DNA of 64,000 nt from Candidatus Mcinerneyibacteriota bacterium. Its GTDB lineage: Bacteria > Macinerneyibacteriota > Macinerneyibacteria > Macinerneyibacteriales > DSCS01. The position numbers and the translations under genes were made by a program. The notes under the pieces were generated by a model. That model had not been told where the DNA came from. It was given only the letters and a program-made list of their open reading frames with translations, and searched no databases. This document shows, in pieces, positions 9,030 through 18,900 of this stretch (position 1 is its first letter; the number at the start of each line of letters is the position of its first letter). The stretch spans positions 1 to 64,000 of the forward strand of contig JAFGWL010000056.1 in NCBI GenBank assembly GCA_016937175.1, written 5' to 3'.

Positions 9030-10166
9030 TCACAGGCCTGTCTTATAGACCGTGTTGGCTCCCTCCCGCATCCTGCCTTCTTTATCTGTCTGATAAGGAG
9101 CGTAAAAGTAGAGTCCGTCCTTCATAGCTAAGAGCGAGAAACTGAGGATCGTATCCAGGAAGGGATAGTAGCGCCTTTCCAGGAAAAACCCTTTTTCCCC
9201 GTCAAAGATATCCACGAATCCGCTGTCCAATCCAGGAACCGGATTACGCTGTCCCTTGATCGATTCTCCGTCCCACTCATATTCTGCCACTCCCCCTGTC
9301 CCTCGCAGGACATAGACTTTCCCGTCGACGGCACAGACACCTTCTGTGGTTCGGGCCCCCTGCATCTGAAACCGTCTGTTGGGAAAAACGACAGGGGAGC
9401 TGCTCAGGATCTCTGTCCATCCGTCTTCTATTCTATTGGCCCAGACCGGATTTAGATCATTGTCATATTTTTTGATCTCATACAGGCCTTTTCGCCCGTT
9501 GAAGACAAAATAGAGATTCCCTTCAGTATCTGTATCTTTTATAAGAAGGTTTTTAGCCATCGCTTCCTGTCCGTCTTTAGCGTCACTTTCAATCTTTGCA
9601 AGCAGGCGCCCGTCAGGTCCGAGTTTGACGACCAAAGGCATCCGGACAGGCCCGATAAAAAAGGCTCCGTCAGCGAAATCTACCGAGACTCCCCCGAAAG
9701 CGACTGAAAAGGAAAGATCTGAGAAGAGGATGGAATCTTCATATTCACACTCCCGGTCAAAGCATTCCATACCGTTTTTCTGAAAATCAAGGATATAGAC
9801 TCTTCCGTCCCCTATAGAAAGGCAGGCGGGCCACTGCACTTCTCCGGGGCCTTTCCCTGATATCAGGGGTTTTTCTCTGAAAACCCTCATCTCTTTATCA
9901 AAAAGGGAGATCATGGTCGTCTTTTTCTCTTTCTGTGTCAGAGCAGCCAAGTGCATTTCTTTATCCGCATCTGCATGCCATAATAAAATCCTCTTTTCCG
10001 GGTCGAATGGATAGACAGCGAGAAGTTCCCCCCGGCTTCCGCTCTCTTTATCGATCTTTGTAGTGATAAGGGTAACGCCTTCCTTCGTCACGACCTTCAC
10101 GGCCGGAGAGGAACAGGCTGCCAGGCATATGATGATGATACCGACAAAAACCACTCTCTTTTCCAT
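9030..10166 (-). CDS. Six-bladed beta-propeller lipoprotein (GKGPGE family)
   Basis: A 378-residue lipoprotein (lipobox CLAAC) carrying GKGPGEV, a YILDFQKNG strand and a C-terminal VPGLDSGFVDIFD segment. The same C-terminal pattern occurs in the propeller at 54824-55960, and the two are probably close paralogues. The start at 10166 follows GGAGG, and the longer frame to 10271 has no signal peptide at its start. It is divergent from the MATE exporter gene. Extracytoplasmic ligand binding or scaffolding is possible, but no activity can be inferred. Confidence 0.8.
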   Translation of the reverse strand: MEKRVVFVGIIIICLAACSSPAVKVVTKEGVTLITTKIDKESGSRGELLAVYPFDPEKRILLWHADADKEMHLAALTQKEKKTTMISLFDKEMRVFREKPLISGKGPGEVQWPACLSIGDGRVYILDFQKNGMECFDRECEYEDSILFSDLSFSVAFGGVSVDFADGAFFIGPVRMPLVVKLGPDGRLLAKIESDAKDGQEAMAKNLLIKDTDTEGNLYFVFNGRKGLYEIKKYDNDLNPVWANRIEDGWTEILSSSPVVFPNRRFQMQGARTTEGVCAVDGKVYVLRGTGGVAEYEWDGESIKGQRNPVPGLDSGFVDIFDGEKGFFLERRYYPFLDTILSFSLLAMKDGLYFYAPYQTDKEGRMREGANTVYKTGL

Positions 10167-10289
10167 AGAACCTCCTTTTGAAAAAAGACAGGAAAAAGAA
10201 ACTTTTTGTTTCATCGCGGTGTATAGTGTAGAGACCCTCTTGCCTTTTCTTTGAGGAGGAGCTATTTTCACATCAGCAAAGGAGCCGTC

Positions 10290-11648
10290 ATGACCAGAGA
10301 CCTGACCCGGGGCAATATACTTAAAAATCTTTTAATGATCTCCATTCCCACGATGATCGGCTTCAGCGCCCAGATGATCTATGATATCGTGGATATTTTC
10401 TGGCTTGGGCGGATATCGGGACAGGCCATTGCCGGGGTGACGATCTTTTCTACGATCTTCTGGATCGTCGAGTCCCTGAACGAAGTCATCGGTGTCAGCT
10501 CCATTTCCCTCATATCACAGTCTTTCGGCAAAAAAGATATTCCAGGGACGAACCGGGCCATCGAGCAGACGATTACTTTCAAATTCATCGTGGCTGCCCT
10601 GGCTGCCCTCTTTCTGGCTCTCTTTCTCAAACCCATCATGGGTTTCTTCTCTGACACCACCGTGACATCCATGGGTTTGGAATACGGGTATATCCGCCTC
10701 TTTTTCCTGCCTGTCATGTTCTCTTCCTATTCTGTCAATACAGCTCTTCGCTGTATCGGTGATGCCAAGACCCCCATGTTTATCATGCTGGGAACCAGCC
10801 TGCTCAACGTCATACTGGATCCTTTTCTCATCTTCGACACGGTCCCTTTTATAGGCTGCCCGGGAGCAGGGCTGGGGATCTTCGGCGCCGCTCTGGCCAC
10901 GGTGATCTCCCAGACACTCGCTTTTCTCACAGGATTTTTTCTTCTTTTTTCAGGAAAGAGGGGAATCAAACCCTCTTTGAAAAAACTCTTCCGGCTGGAT
11001 AAAGGACTGGACAAGAAACTTATTACCATCGGCCTTCCCAATGGGATCGAGATCTTTCTGCGGAACATCTCCATGGCGGCTATTTTGAAATATGTCTCGA
11101 TCTTCGGTACAGCCGCCATCGCCGCCTACGGGATAGGCGGCAGGCTCATCGGAATCGCTTTTATGCCTCTCGTGGGCCTTTCCATGGGAGGTTCAGCCAT
11201 TGTGGGCCAGTGTCTGGGTGCAGAAGATGTCTCCAGAGCAAAAAAGACCTGCCATGTCTCCGCCACACTCTCGGCTTCTGTCATGGCCTTCTTCACCCTT
11301 GTCTCTGTCATCTGGGGTAAATTTTTCATAGGGCTTTTTTCAGACCATCCCGAAGTGATCTCCATCGGAGCTGATTTTCTCCGCTATGCGACCTTTGCCC
11401 TTATCTTTATCGGCATCGGCTTCGGGCTCTCCATCGCTTTTTCAGGGTCAGGCTACAACCTTCCCTTTCTCGTCTCCAGCATCATCGGCCGTTGGGCTTT
11501 CCAGATCCCCTTTTTGATCATTGCCGTGACCCTTCTCAAGGCTCCCCTTCTCTTTGTCTGGTTTTCTTTCATCATCGGAGATGTCGCCGAACTTTCAGCG
11601 CTGCTCCTGTTTTACCGTCAGGGGAAATGGCAGACGAAAAGGGTATAA
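10290..11648 (+). CDS. MATE-family multidrug/cation antiporter
   Basis: A 452-residue inner-membrane exporter with twelve hydrophobic segments in two similar halves. The N-terminal LTRGNILKNLLMISIP and MIYDIVDIFWLG patterns are typical of MATE (DinF/NorM-like) proteins, which expel cationic compounds in exchange for Na+ or H+. The start at 10290 is chosen over 10251 because AAAGGAG lies 5 bases upstream. It is a single gene, divergent from a propeller lipoprotein and convergent with 11701-12651. The substrate is unknown. Confidence 0.9.
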   Translation: MTRDLTRGNILKNLLMISIPTMIGFSAQMIYDIVDIFWLGRISGQAIAGVTIFSTIFWIVESLNEVIGVSSISLISQSFGKKDIPGTNRAIEQTITFKFIVAALAALFLALFLKPIMGFFSDTTVTSMGLEYGYIRLFFLPVMFSSYSVNTALRCIGDAKTPMFIMLGTSLLNVILDPFLIFDTVPFIGCPGAGLGIFGAALATVISQTLAFLTGFFLLFSGKRGIKPSLKKLFRLDKGLDKKLITIGLPNGIEIFLRNISMAAILKYVSIFGTAAIAAYGIGGRLIGIAFMPLVGLSMGGSAIVGQCLGAEDVSRAKKTCHVSATLSASVMAFFTLVSVIWGKFFIGLFSDHPEVISIGADFLRYATFALIFIGIGFGLSIAFSGSGYNLPFLVSSIIGRWAFQIPFLIIAVTLLKAPLLFVWFSFIIGDVAELSALLLFYRQGKWQTKRV

Positions 11649-11681
11649 AAAAAAGGGCCGCTTCCTCAGGATGCGGCCCTT
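11646..11681 (-). terminator. Intrinsic terminator after the tandem-repeat secreted protein gene
   Basis: AAGGGCCGC (11653-11661) pairs with GCGGCCCTT (11673-11681). On the minus strand the hairpin is followed by a run of eight T. It lies about 20 bases after the stop of the 11701-12651 gene and just beyond the convergent MATE stop, so it may also impede + strand readthrough. Confidence 0.8.
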
Positions 11682-11700
11682 GTATTCCGGTCTTTCCCAG

Positions 11701-12651
11701 TCACCAAGTCACTTCAAGGGTCAGATAACCCAATTCCAAAGCGTCATCGACGTTGGAGTCGAAGAAACGCACTTCATAGGTCCCCGGCTTTGAGGGGGCT
11801 TCCATCTCGACGACCCCTTCTGTATCTTCCATCCCAACATAAGAAAAGGGATAGCCATATTCACTGTTGTTCTCTGAGCTGGCCACTTGATCGTTATGCG
11901 GGACATCGGGTGTAACAAACCCGAACCAGGTCCCGTTCCGAAGGAATACATTGGTCTTATAGGTCACATGAAACCTCTCCCCGACTTTCAAGACCTTTTT
12001 GGAAGCGGAAAGAGAGGTCACAGGCTCAAGAGGCATTACTTGAAAGACGATACGGGAGATCTCATATCCCGTTGGGTCCATGGACGTATAAGCGCGCAGA
12101 TGATAAGTTCCGGGTTTAGAGGGAGCATCAAACTCCAGGACATCTTCACGTTTCAGATCCATGATCCCTTCGACGATGAAATGATCCCTGACATCCTCCC
12201 CATTGAGTTTCGGGATATCAGCTGTAAACATCCCCACCCAGGAGCCTTCCTGAAACTCGGGATTCATCGTAGAAAAATAGACTTTCATGGGCTCATTGGG
12301 GGCATATTTCAATTTATCCGTCAGGATATAATGAACCGTGATGGACTTTTTCTCAAGGACAGCCCCGGGGCTGTCCGGAAGGACAAGAGCCACCTCATAG
12401 GATCCCTGTTTCTCGGGGGTCGTAAAGTTGACCTCTTCCCCGTTCACGACTACAGGGTATTGCTCTAAAATCTGAGACCCGTCTTTAAAGACAGCTATCA
12501 GGGTCTCGGTTACATCTTTCTGGGTAACCCTGACGCCTAAGCGGCTGTTGGGAAGGAATGCATCGCCGTTTGTCCTGAGTTTCAGCTCCCCGGCGGTCAA
12601 ACCCGACAAAGTAAAAACAAGCATGAGAATAAGAAGAACTCGTCCTTTCAT
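11701..12651 (-). CDS. Secreted protein of three tandem Ig-like beta repeats
   Basis: A 316-residue exported protein with signal peptide MKGRVLLILMLVFTLSGLTAG. Three repeats of about 100 residues follow, each ending alike: TTPEKQGSYEV, DAPSKPGTYHL and EAPSKPGTYEV, then a final V/L-rich strand. Domains ending AP..PG.YE(V/L)R also occur at the ends of VWA-domain proteins, so an Ig-like binding fold is likely. It could be a surface adhesin or carbohydrate/peptide binder. GGAG precedes the start. It lies 82 bases downstream of another secreted protein gene and is followed by a strong terminator. Confidence 0.72.
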   Translation of the reverse strand: MKGRVLLILMLVFTLSGLTAGELKLRTNGDAFLPNSRLGVRVTQKDVTETLIAVFKDGSQILEQYPVVVNGEEVNFTTPEKQGSYEVALVLPDSPGAVLEKKSITVHYILTDKLKYAPNEPMKVYFSTMNPEFQEGSWVGMFTADIPKLNGEDVRDHFIVEGIMDLKREDVLEFDAPSKPGTYHLRAYTSMDPTGYEISRIVFQVMPLEPVTSLSASKKVLKVGERFHVTYKTNVFLRNGTWFGFVTPDVPHNDQVASSENNSEYGYPFSYVGMEDTEGVVEMEAPSKPGTYEVRFFDSNVDDALELGYLTLEVTW

Positions 12652-12733
12652 ATCTCAGTCTCCTTTCGTTGATCTTAAAGTTATATCTTGTTTTTGGGAA
12701 AAATCAAGGAGAGAAAGAGTCCGAAGCTTATAT

Positions 12734-13765
12734 TTAAAAAGAAGTAACAGGCCCGCCTTCTACCTCCAGCTCCGTTCGGGATCCGTCATCCCACTCGAGA
12801 AACAGCCTTTCCTCTTCATGAGAAAATCCGGTGGGTATCCGCCCTTCTCTTTTCCTGGCCTCTGCCTCTTCACTATGCCAGGGGGCAGGATAGGGAAGAT
12901 GAAAGATGAGATAGGCTGTTTCACGCATCCTTTCCGGGTCGATGTATTGGCCGTAAGCGATGCACCATCTCCTGTCAGGGCTCGCTTCCAGAAGATCCAA
13001 AATCAGCCCCGGATCCCTGTAGAGAACCTTTTCGGGGCCTTCTTCAGGGCGGTAATAGAGCATCCCGTTACGGGCCTCGACAGAAGAGACAGAGACTTCA
13101 TCTTCCCGGAAAATACGTACTTCGCTGAGACAGGTGTCATTCCAACGTGATCCCGGATAGACAGCCTGGATCTCCATCCTGAGGAGATAATAACTTGTAT
13201 ATTCGCCGGGAACTCCCTTCATAAGAGAAAAGGCCTCAAATGCGCGGTCCATTATCTCTTTTTTCCTGTCGATCTCCTCCCAGAGAAGGGAGAGATCCAG
13301 GATCTGAAGCTGGCGGGTATCCTTTACTGTGACGGTGACAGGCACTGAGGCCGGGATAGTATACAGAAGCGGGCCCTGTTCGGTGACATGGCCTTCGGGA
13401 TAATACCCCCGTTCCACCGTAAGAGACAACTTTTTGATTCGGTTGTTTTTGAGATAGAGAGAGGAGGAGCGGGCAAATCCGTTCACAAGCGCTAAGGTGT
13501 CAGCACCCCGGGGAACCACCAGGATAAGGGACTCCCCAAGGCCTGCCCCCTCTTTGCCTTCCACCCAGGCTGAGCCGGCATACCCGTCAAAGAGATTCTG
13601 CATCCTGTAATCCTGCCCCTCCTCTTCGAGAGTCGACGAGGCCTGAAACATCTCGCCCAGATAATCAATGAGCTTACGGGACTTAAAAGCAAAGGGAACC
13701 TCATCTCCGTATCCTAAGAGTAAAACAGTCAATACCATCAATATCAGGGCCATGCTTCTTCTCAT
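12734..13765 (-). CDS. Secreted protein with NADase-type glycan-binding domain
   Basis: A 343-residue exported protein. After the signal peptide the segment NLFDGYAGSAWVEG...GLGESLIL...NGFARS...YLKNNRIKKLSL matches the discoidin-like NADase-type glycan-binding domain (about residues 35-235). Its closing segment is WNDTCLSEVRIF. A smaller C-terminal domain of about 100 residues is unrecognised. The catalytic NADase part is absent, so glycan binding at the cell surface is the inferred role. GGAG precedes the start. The gene is followed after 82 bases by the tandem-repeat secreted protein and the two may be co-transcribed. Confidence 0.75.
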   Translation of the reverse strand: MRRSMALILMVLTVLLLGYGDEVPFAFKSRKLIDYLGEMFQASSTLEEEGQDYRMQNLFDGYAGSAWVEGKEGAGLGESLILVVPRGADTLALVNGFARSSSLYLKNNRIKKLSLTVERGYYPEGHVTEQGPLLYTIPASVPVTVTVKDTRQLQILDLSLLWEEIDRKKEIMDRAFEAFSLMKGVPGEYTSYYLLRMEIQAVYPGSRWNDTCLSEVRIFREDEVSVSSVEARNGMLYYRPEEGPEKVLYRDPGLILDLLEASPDRRWCIAYGQYIDPERMRETAYLIFHLPYPAPWHSEEAEARKREGRIPTGFSHEEERLFLEWDDGSRTELEVEGGPVTSF

Positions 13766-13862
13766 TCAGGCTCCTTTCTTCTTATTCTGTCGATATTGAT
13801 AGTATAGCAGTCCTTTGCCCTCAGCAAAAGGAAAAGGCCGGGCCGATCCCTCCTTCAAAGCC

Positions 13863-14939
13863 TTATTCGATATCAAAAACGAAAAGAGTGCGGGAAGATC
13901 TCTTTTCTGTGTCAGGCCACATCGTCCTGGTGGCTGTGCCGTAATCAGTTACCAGAGAGAAGATCTTTCCCTGTTCGATATCCACAAGGACATTATCCCC
14001 CTGGATCTCTTCCGGCTTGGCCACTCTGATCTGGCTGACGTATTGGCCTGTCTTCATATCATAGACATCAAAAAAGTAATCCATAACACGATAGCTCCAC
14101 TCTTTGTCAAATTCCTGTCCGTTGGGATTAGCCACATAGAGGAAGCGCCCGTCATTGCGCATGGAAGAGATCAGGTAGCATCCCACAGTCCCGTCGGTGA
14201 CCTCGTTTCGGAAATACTCCGGAGAGGGATAATGTTCCAGGCCTTTCCGTGAAAAGGACAAGACCGGTTCCAGATCTTTATTATATTTTTCAATACGGTA
14301 GGGTTGCCCGTAATAACCCAGGAAGACATCTCCCGTTGCCTTATCCACTGACAGTGTCCCGCCGGGGAGGACCCCTCCCTCATAGACCTTGTCAAAGGGA
14401 AGCGAGCGCACCTCTCCTGTTCTCCTGTCTACCCGGGAAAGCTTGAAGCGGATAGTTCCGGCAAAATAGAAGGCCTCGTCGGTTACTTCAAAAGACCAGG
14501 GATTGCCGATCTCGTCGGTCAGTGAGAACTCGTCCAGATAGGCCCCCTGAAGGTCATAGATATTCACCCGCCTCATAATCAAGTCGCAAAAGTAAATCCG
14601 GCTGTCGTGGATACGGATACCCAGGTTATGCATGACTTCTCCCGGCCCCTTTCCTCTGTTCAGGATGATCCCCTCCTCTTTGCCGGTCTCGATCTCTTTC
14701 ACATGAATGATGTAACGGTCGGGGCGGCGTTCCAGATAATAGAGCCTGCCTTGGTAGACAGCGGCTGAGTAGAAGAGGTTATTCGTGGCGATTTCAGGAG
14801 TGTCCAGCATCTGTTTAAAAGCAGCTGTTCGGACTCCGTCCCGGGGTTTTTCATTCCTGACCACTCTCTTTTCTCCCCCGGCACAACCCCAGATGAGCGA
14901 AAGGGCTGTGAAAAAAACAATTGTCAAGATCCGTCTCAT
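13863..14939 (-). CDS. Six-bladed beta-propeller lipoprotein (GKGPGE family)
   Basis: A 358-residue lipoprotein with signal peptide MRRILTIVFF... and lipobox IWGC. The family motif GKGPGEV is followed by a strand with paired Arg residues (MRRVNIYDLQG) that matches the propeller at 6434-7534. The start at 14939 follows GGAGG at a 6-base gap, and the extension to 15089 is rejected because it buries the signal peptide. It is divergent from mscS, and no clear hexamer pair was found for either gene in the 138-base gap apart from a TATACT before mscS. Confidence 0.8.
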   Translation of the reverse strand: MRRILTIVFFTALSLIWGCAGGEKRVVRNEKPRDGVRTAAFKQMLDTPEIATNNLFYSAAVYQGRLYYLERRPDRYIIHVKEIETGKEEGIILNRGKGPGEVMHNLGIRIHDSRIYFCDLIMRRVNIYDLQGAYLDEFSLTDEIGNPWSFEVTDEAFYFAGTIRFKLSRVDRRTGEVRSLPFDKVYEGGVLPGGTLSVDKATGDVFLGYYGQPYRIEKYNKDLEPVLSFSRKGLEHYPSPEYFRNEVTDGTVGCYLISSMRNDGRFLYVANPNGQEFDKEWSYRVMDYFFDVYDMKTGQYVSQIRVAKPEEIQGDNVLVDIEQGKIFSLVTDYGTATRTMWPDTEKRSSRTLFVFDIE

Positions 14940-15077
14940 GGAAACCTCCGTTTTTTTAATAGGACACTTTTTTTCTCCTGAAGTTTCAGAGTACCCGGGA
15001 TACATCCCGGCAATTTTCATACAAGTCCTTTTTTTTTCTGCTATACTTTCCTTTACCGTCTTCAGAAAGGAGTAAAA

Positions 15078-15914
15078 ATGGAAAACCAAATCGCCGCCCT
15101 TGTGGATAACGGGGAAAAACTGACCGGGCTTGCCATGGCCTGGGCTCCGAACCTCGCCGGAGCTCTTCTGGTTCTGATCATCGGACTCTGGATCATAAAG
15201 CTCTTTACCCGCGGTCTGAAAAAGATGCTCTCCAGAAGAAATGTCGATCCCTCGCTTCTCTCTTTTGTAGCAAGTTTCTTAGGGACCCTTTTAAGGATTC
15301 TTCTGATCATCAGTGTCATGGGCATGGTGGGGATACAGATGACATCGTTCATTGCCCTTCTGGGAGCTGCGGGACTAGCCATCGGCATGGCTCTTTCGGG
15401 AACCTTGCAGAATTTCGCCGGTGGTGTGATCATCCTGATCTTCCGTCCTTTCAATGTGGGTGATTATATAGAGGCCCAGGGCCATGCAGGTATCGTCAGG
15501 GACATCACCATTTTCACCACCCATCTTACCACCGTGGACAACAAGGTCATCATCCTGCCCAACGGCCCCCTGGCCACCAATGACCTGGTCAATTACACCA
15601 AAGAGGAGACCCGCCGGATCGACTGGGCCTTCGGCATCGCTTATGGGGATAAAATTGAGGATTTTAAGAGGGCCATGACCGATTTCATCAAAGAAGATGA
15701 ACGCATCTTTTCTGACCCCGAACCCTTCATCGGCCTGTCAGAGCTGGCAGACAACTCTGTTAAATTTGCTGTCCGCGTTTGGGCCAGGACAAGCGACTAT
15801 TGGGGGATCTTCTTTGATATGAACGAGAAAGTCTACACGCGCTTTCCGGATTACAATCTCAATATTCCCTTTCCTCAGTTGGATATCCATCTTCATCAGA
15901 AAAGAGAAGAATAA
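15078..15914 (+). CDS. mscS: Small-conductance mechanosensitive channel MscS
   Basis: A 278-residue inner-membrane channel (E. coli MscS is 286) that opens under membrane tension to release solutes. Three N-terminal TM helices end in the glycine/alanine-rich pore helix GAAGLAIGMALSGTLQNFAGG. This is followed by the beta domain (RPFNVGDYI, NGPLATNDLVNY) and a C-terminal alpha/beta domain. AAAGGAG precedes the ATG. It is monocistronic, and a hairpin follows the stop. Confidence 0.95.
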   Translation: MENQIAALVDNGEKLTGLAMAWAPNLAGALLVLIIGLWIIKLFTRGLKKMLSRRNVDPSLLSFVASFLGTLLRILLIISVMGMVGIQMTSFIALLGAAGLAIGMALSGTLQNFAGGVIILIFRPFNVGDYIEAQGHAGIVRDITIFTTHLTTVDNKVIILPNGPLATNDLVNYTKEETRRIDWAFGIAYGDKIEDFKRAMTDFIKEDERIFSDPEPFIGLSELADNSVKFAVRVWARTSDYWGIFFDMNEKVYTRFPDYNLNIPFPQLDIHLHQKREE

Positions 15915-15923
15915 AAAACGAAG

Positions 15924-15950
15924 GGGAGCGCTTTTTTGCGCTCCCTCTTA
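15924..15950. terminator. Hairpin between convergent mscS and tricorn genes
   Basis: GGGAGCGC (15924-15931) pairs perfectly with GCGCTCCC (15938-15945) around six T. Short T-rich stretches lie on both sides (TCTTATCCTT on +, CGTTTTTTATTC on the minus strand), so it probably ends both converging transcripts. Confidence 0.7.
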
Positions 15951-15953
15951 TCC

Positions 15954-18900
15954 TTACTGATCGCTGTTTTCCAACTCTTTTAAAAGTTCTTTGACAGCGG
16001 TTTCCAGCTGCTGGTCACGGCCCCTGGAGATGACTTCATAATCAGTATCCACTCTGATATCGGGCTCCAGCTGCTGATTTTCCAGGTAGCTCCCGCTGAG
16101 ATCACGTCCCCCGATCTCCGGTATCCCGAAATTGATGGCCGGATCCTGAAGCCGTTCCCACCAGACAGAAGTCATGGTGCCGGGAACGGGCATCCCGACA
16201 AGTTTTCCGAGGCCCATGGTCTTGTAGGCGTAAGGAAAGCCATGCGCATCGGAATAGTTACCTTCGCTCATGATGACGATACTCTTTTTGAACCAGTAGC
16301 GCGAAGTATCATAGCCGTAATCCTGGCCCCGGGGTGTCCAGTGAATATATTTTTCTCCGTTGAGAAGCATCACCAACTCCTCGGTAAGATTCCCGCCGCC
16401 GTTGAACCGGGTATCCACGATGATACCCTCTGCGTCGGCATACCTTCCGAACATATCATGATAGACAAGGTTATAACTGGTTGAATTCATGGAGGGGACA
16501 TGGACATACCCCAATTTCCCTTCAGAAAGAGCTTCCACTGTCTGCCGGTTCTTTTCCACCCAGCGGTCGTAGAGGCTCCAGTAATCGGAGTTCTCTGCTT
16601 TGATGAAGATGTCTTCATCTCCGGAAAAGATCCCGGGCCTGTTGACTGTCACTTTGACAAAAGTCCCCTCTTTATGGTTCAGAGCGGCAAAATAATCTCT
16701 GAGAGAAGTGACCGGCCTGCCGTCGATTTTTTTAATCAGGGTCCCTTCGGGAATGTAGGCCCCTGTTTTGAAGAAAGCTCCGCCGGGGATCACCTCTTTG
16801 ATAACGACCCCCTCCCTGTTTTCATCATCAAAGCCGAAAAAGATCCCTAAAGCAGCAATGTTATCGCGCTCCTTTGAAGAGAGCCGGGCATAAGCCCCTG
16901 TATGTGAGGCATTAAGCTCCCCGAGCATCTCGCTGGCCAGTTCGGCAAAATCAAAATCATTATTGATGGAAGGGAGAAAGGGCTCATATTCCCTTCTGTA
17001 CATCTCCCAATCGACGCCGTGCATCCCCGGGTCATAGAACTTCTCCTTCACCTGACGCCATATATGTTCAAAGAGATAGGCTCTCTCTTGTTTAAGTTTC
17101 AGATACTGTTCCGCTTCAAAAGCGACCGACTGTTTTTCCCTGGTCATCACATTATAGGAGAGGATGGCTCCCTTGGTCAGAATCCAGATAGTATCTCTTT
17201 TTCTGTTGACTGCAGAGAGCCTGGTGTCTTCGGGGAATGTGGCGATCTGGGTGTATTCGTTCTGCCGCAGGCTCACTTTCCATAACTCGGTCTTGTCCGC
17301 ATGCCGCGAGAGATAATAGAGGCTGTCACCGTCTTCAGAGAGAAAAGTCCCTGCCAGCTGAGCCGGGAACCGTGTCAGCTTTATACTACGCTTTTCCAGA
17401 TTATTCCAGTCTATCTCGATCTTTCTGATCTTCTCTTTCTCTTTTTTCTCCTTATCCCCCTTCTCCTCCCCGGCTTTTTCTTCTTCTTTCCGGAGGCTGA
17501 TATATTCCTGGTATTCTTCGTTGTTAAGAGTCGCTTTGAGATAGGCGTCCCGGGTCATGTAAAGAGCATAGACATTATACTCTTCAAACCAACCCCCGAA
17601 GCGCTGTGTCCCGTATTTCCCCGTGTTGTATATGATGGCCTCTCCCTTCATCTCCCAGCTGGCGCCCCAATTGTAATACCCGCTCTCGGTGAGGTTGAAA
17701 ACGGGGCCCATTCCTTCCGCATCACGCATCCCTATGTCGTTAGTATTCTTTCCGTCGTTCAGCATGTCAAAAATGAGCCAGCGGCTGTCGGGAGACCAGC
17801 TGAAAAAGATGTCCCCGTCGATATAGGAGTAGTTTCTGTCCCCTTCCAGGATGGTCCTGGCCTTTTTTGAGTCAATGTCCATGACTTTCAAAATCTGCCG
17901 GTTCTCAAGATAAGCGACCTTTTCCCCGTCTGGGGAGAAGAGAGGCTGGAACTCTTCTTCAGGGCCGGTAGCCAGGGGGACCTCTTCCAGGGCTTTTGAA
18001 TAGGCAAAGGACTTCTCTTCTTTATCGGCCATCCGGGTCATGTAGATATCCCAGCTTCCGTTCCTTTCAGAGGCGTATACGACGGCACGTCCGTCGGGGC
18101 TGAACCCCACTGAACGCTCCTGTTCAGGGGTATCTGTGATCCGGATAGTCTTTTTGAATTTCACAGATGTCACAAAGACATCCCCCCGGACCACAAAGAC
18201 GATATCGGATTCATCAGGAGAGACATCAAACTCCGACACTCCCCCTGTATGGACGATCCGGTCTACAGCATAGTGTTTGGGCTCATTGATGATCTCCACA
18301 TCCACTTGATGGCTTTTTCCTCCCCGGTAGAGGTAGATCTCGCCGTGATATCCGTAACAGAGGGTGTTGTCTTCAGAAATAGTCAGGAATCGGACAGGAT
18401 GTTTCTTATGAAAAGTCAGCTGTGTGATTTTTGCAGGATCATCCAGAGGGAAGGAGGCCACATTGAAGTCCCCGAACTGCTCTGTCAGGTAGTAGACGGT
18501 CCTGTCGCTCTGGTCCAGGACAGGGTTCCGGTCTTCTCCTTTGAACTGCGTCAGCAGAGTATGGGTCTTTTTTTCAAAATCATAGAGCCTGATGTTCCGG
18601 GCCACAGAAGAGGTGTGATGTTTCCGCCAGGCATTCTCTCCCCCTTTGAGGTCCTGATAGAGAAGAAACGAGCCGTCTGCTGAAAAAGCGACTTCTTCAG
18701 CGGGGGTCGTCAGGATCCGGCGTATCCCGCGGTCATCCAGGGAGACACTGTAGAGCTCATCCAGATAGTACGCGGGATAGAGGCGGTTTTCGGGATCATC
18801 TTGGATATGGGCGCTGAAGAGGATCTCTTTTCCGTCGGGAGTATAGGCATAGGGGATCTCCGAGCCGGGGGCATTGGTCACACGTTCGGGCTCACCTCCC

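Noticed and set aside
13820-13850. Hairpin TCCTTTGC/GCAAAAGGA as a terminator after 13863-14939
   Set aside because: The stem has a bulge, the stop is not close, and no U tract follows on the minus strand.
17440-17510. Lys/Glu-rich stretch inside the tricorn gene as a frameshift or insertion
   Set aside because: The frame is uninterrupted on both sides, and a charged linker between propeller and catalytic parts is plausible.
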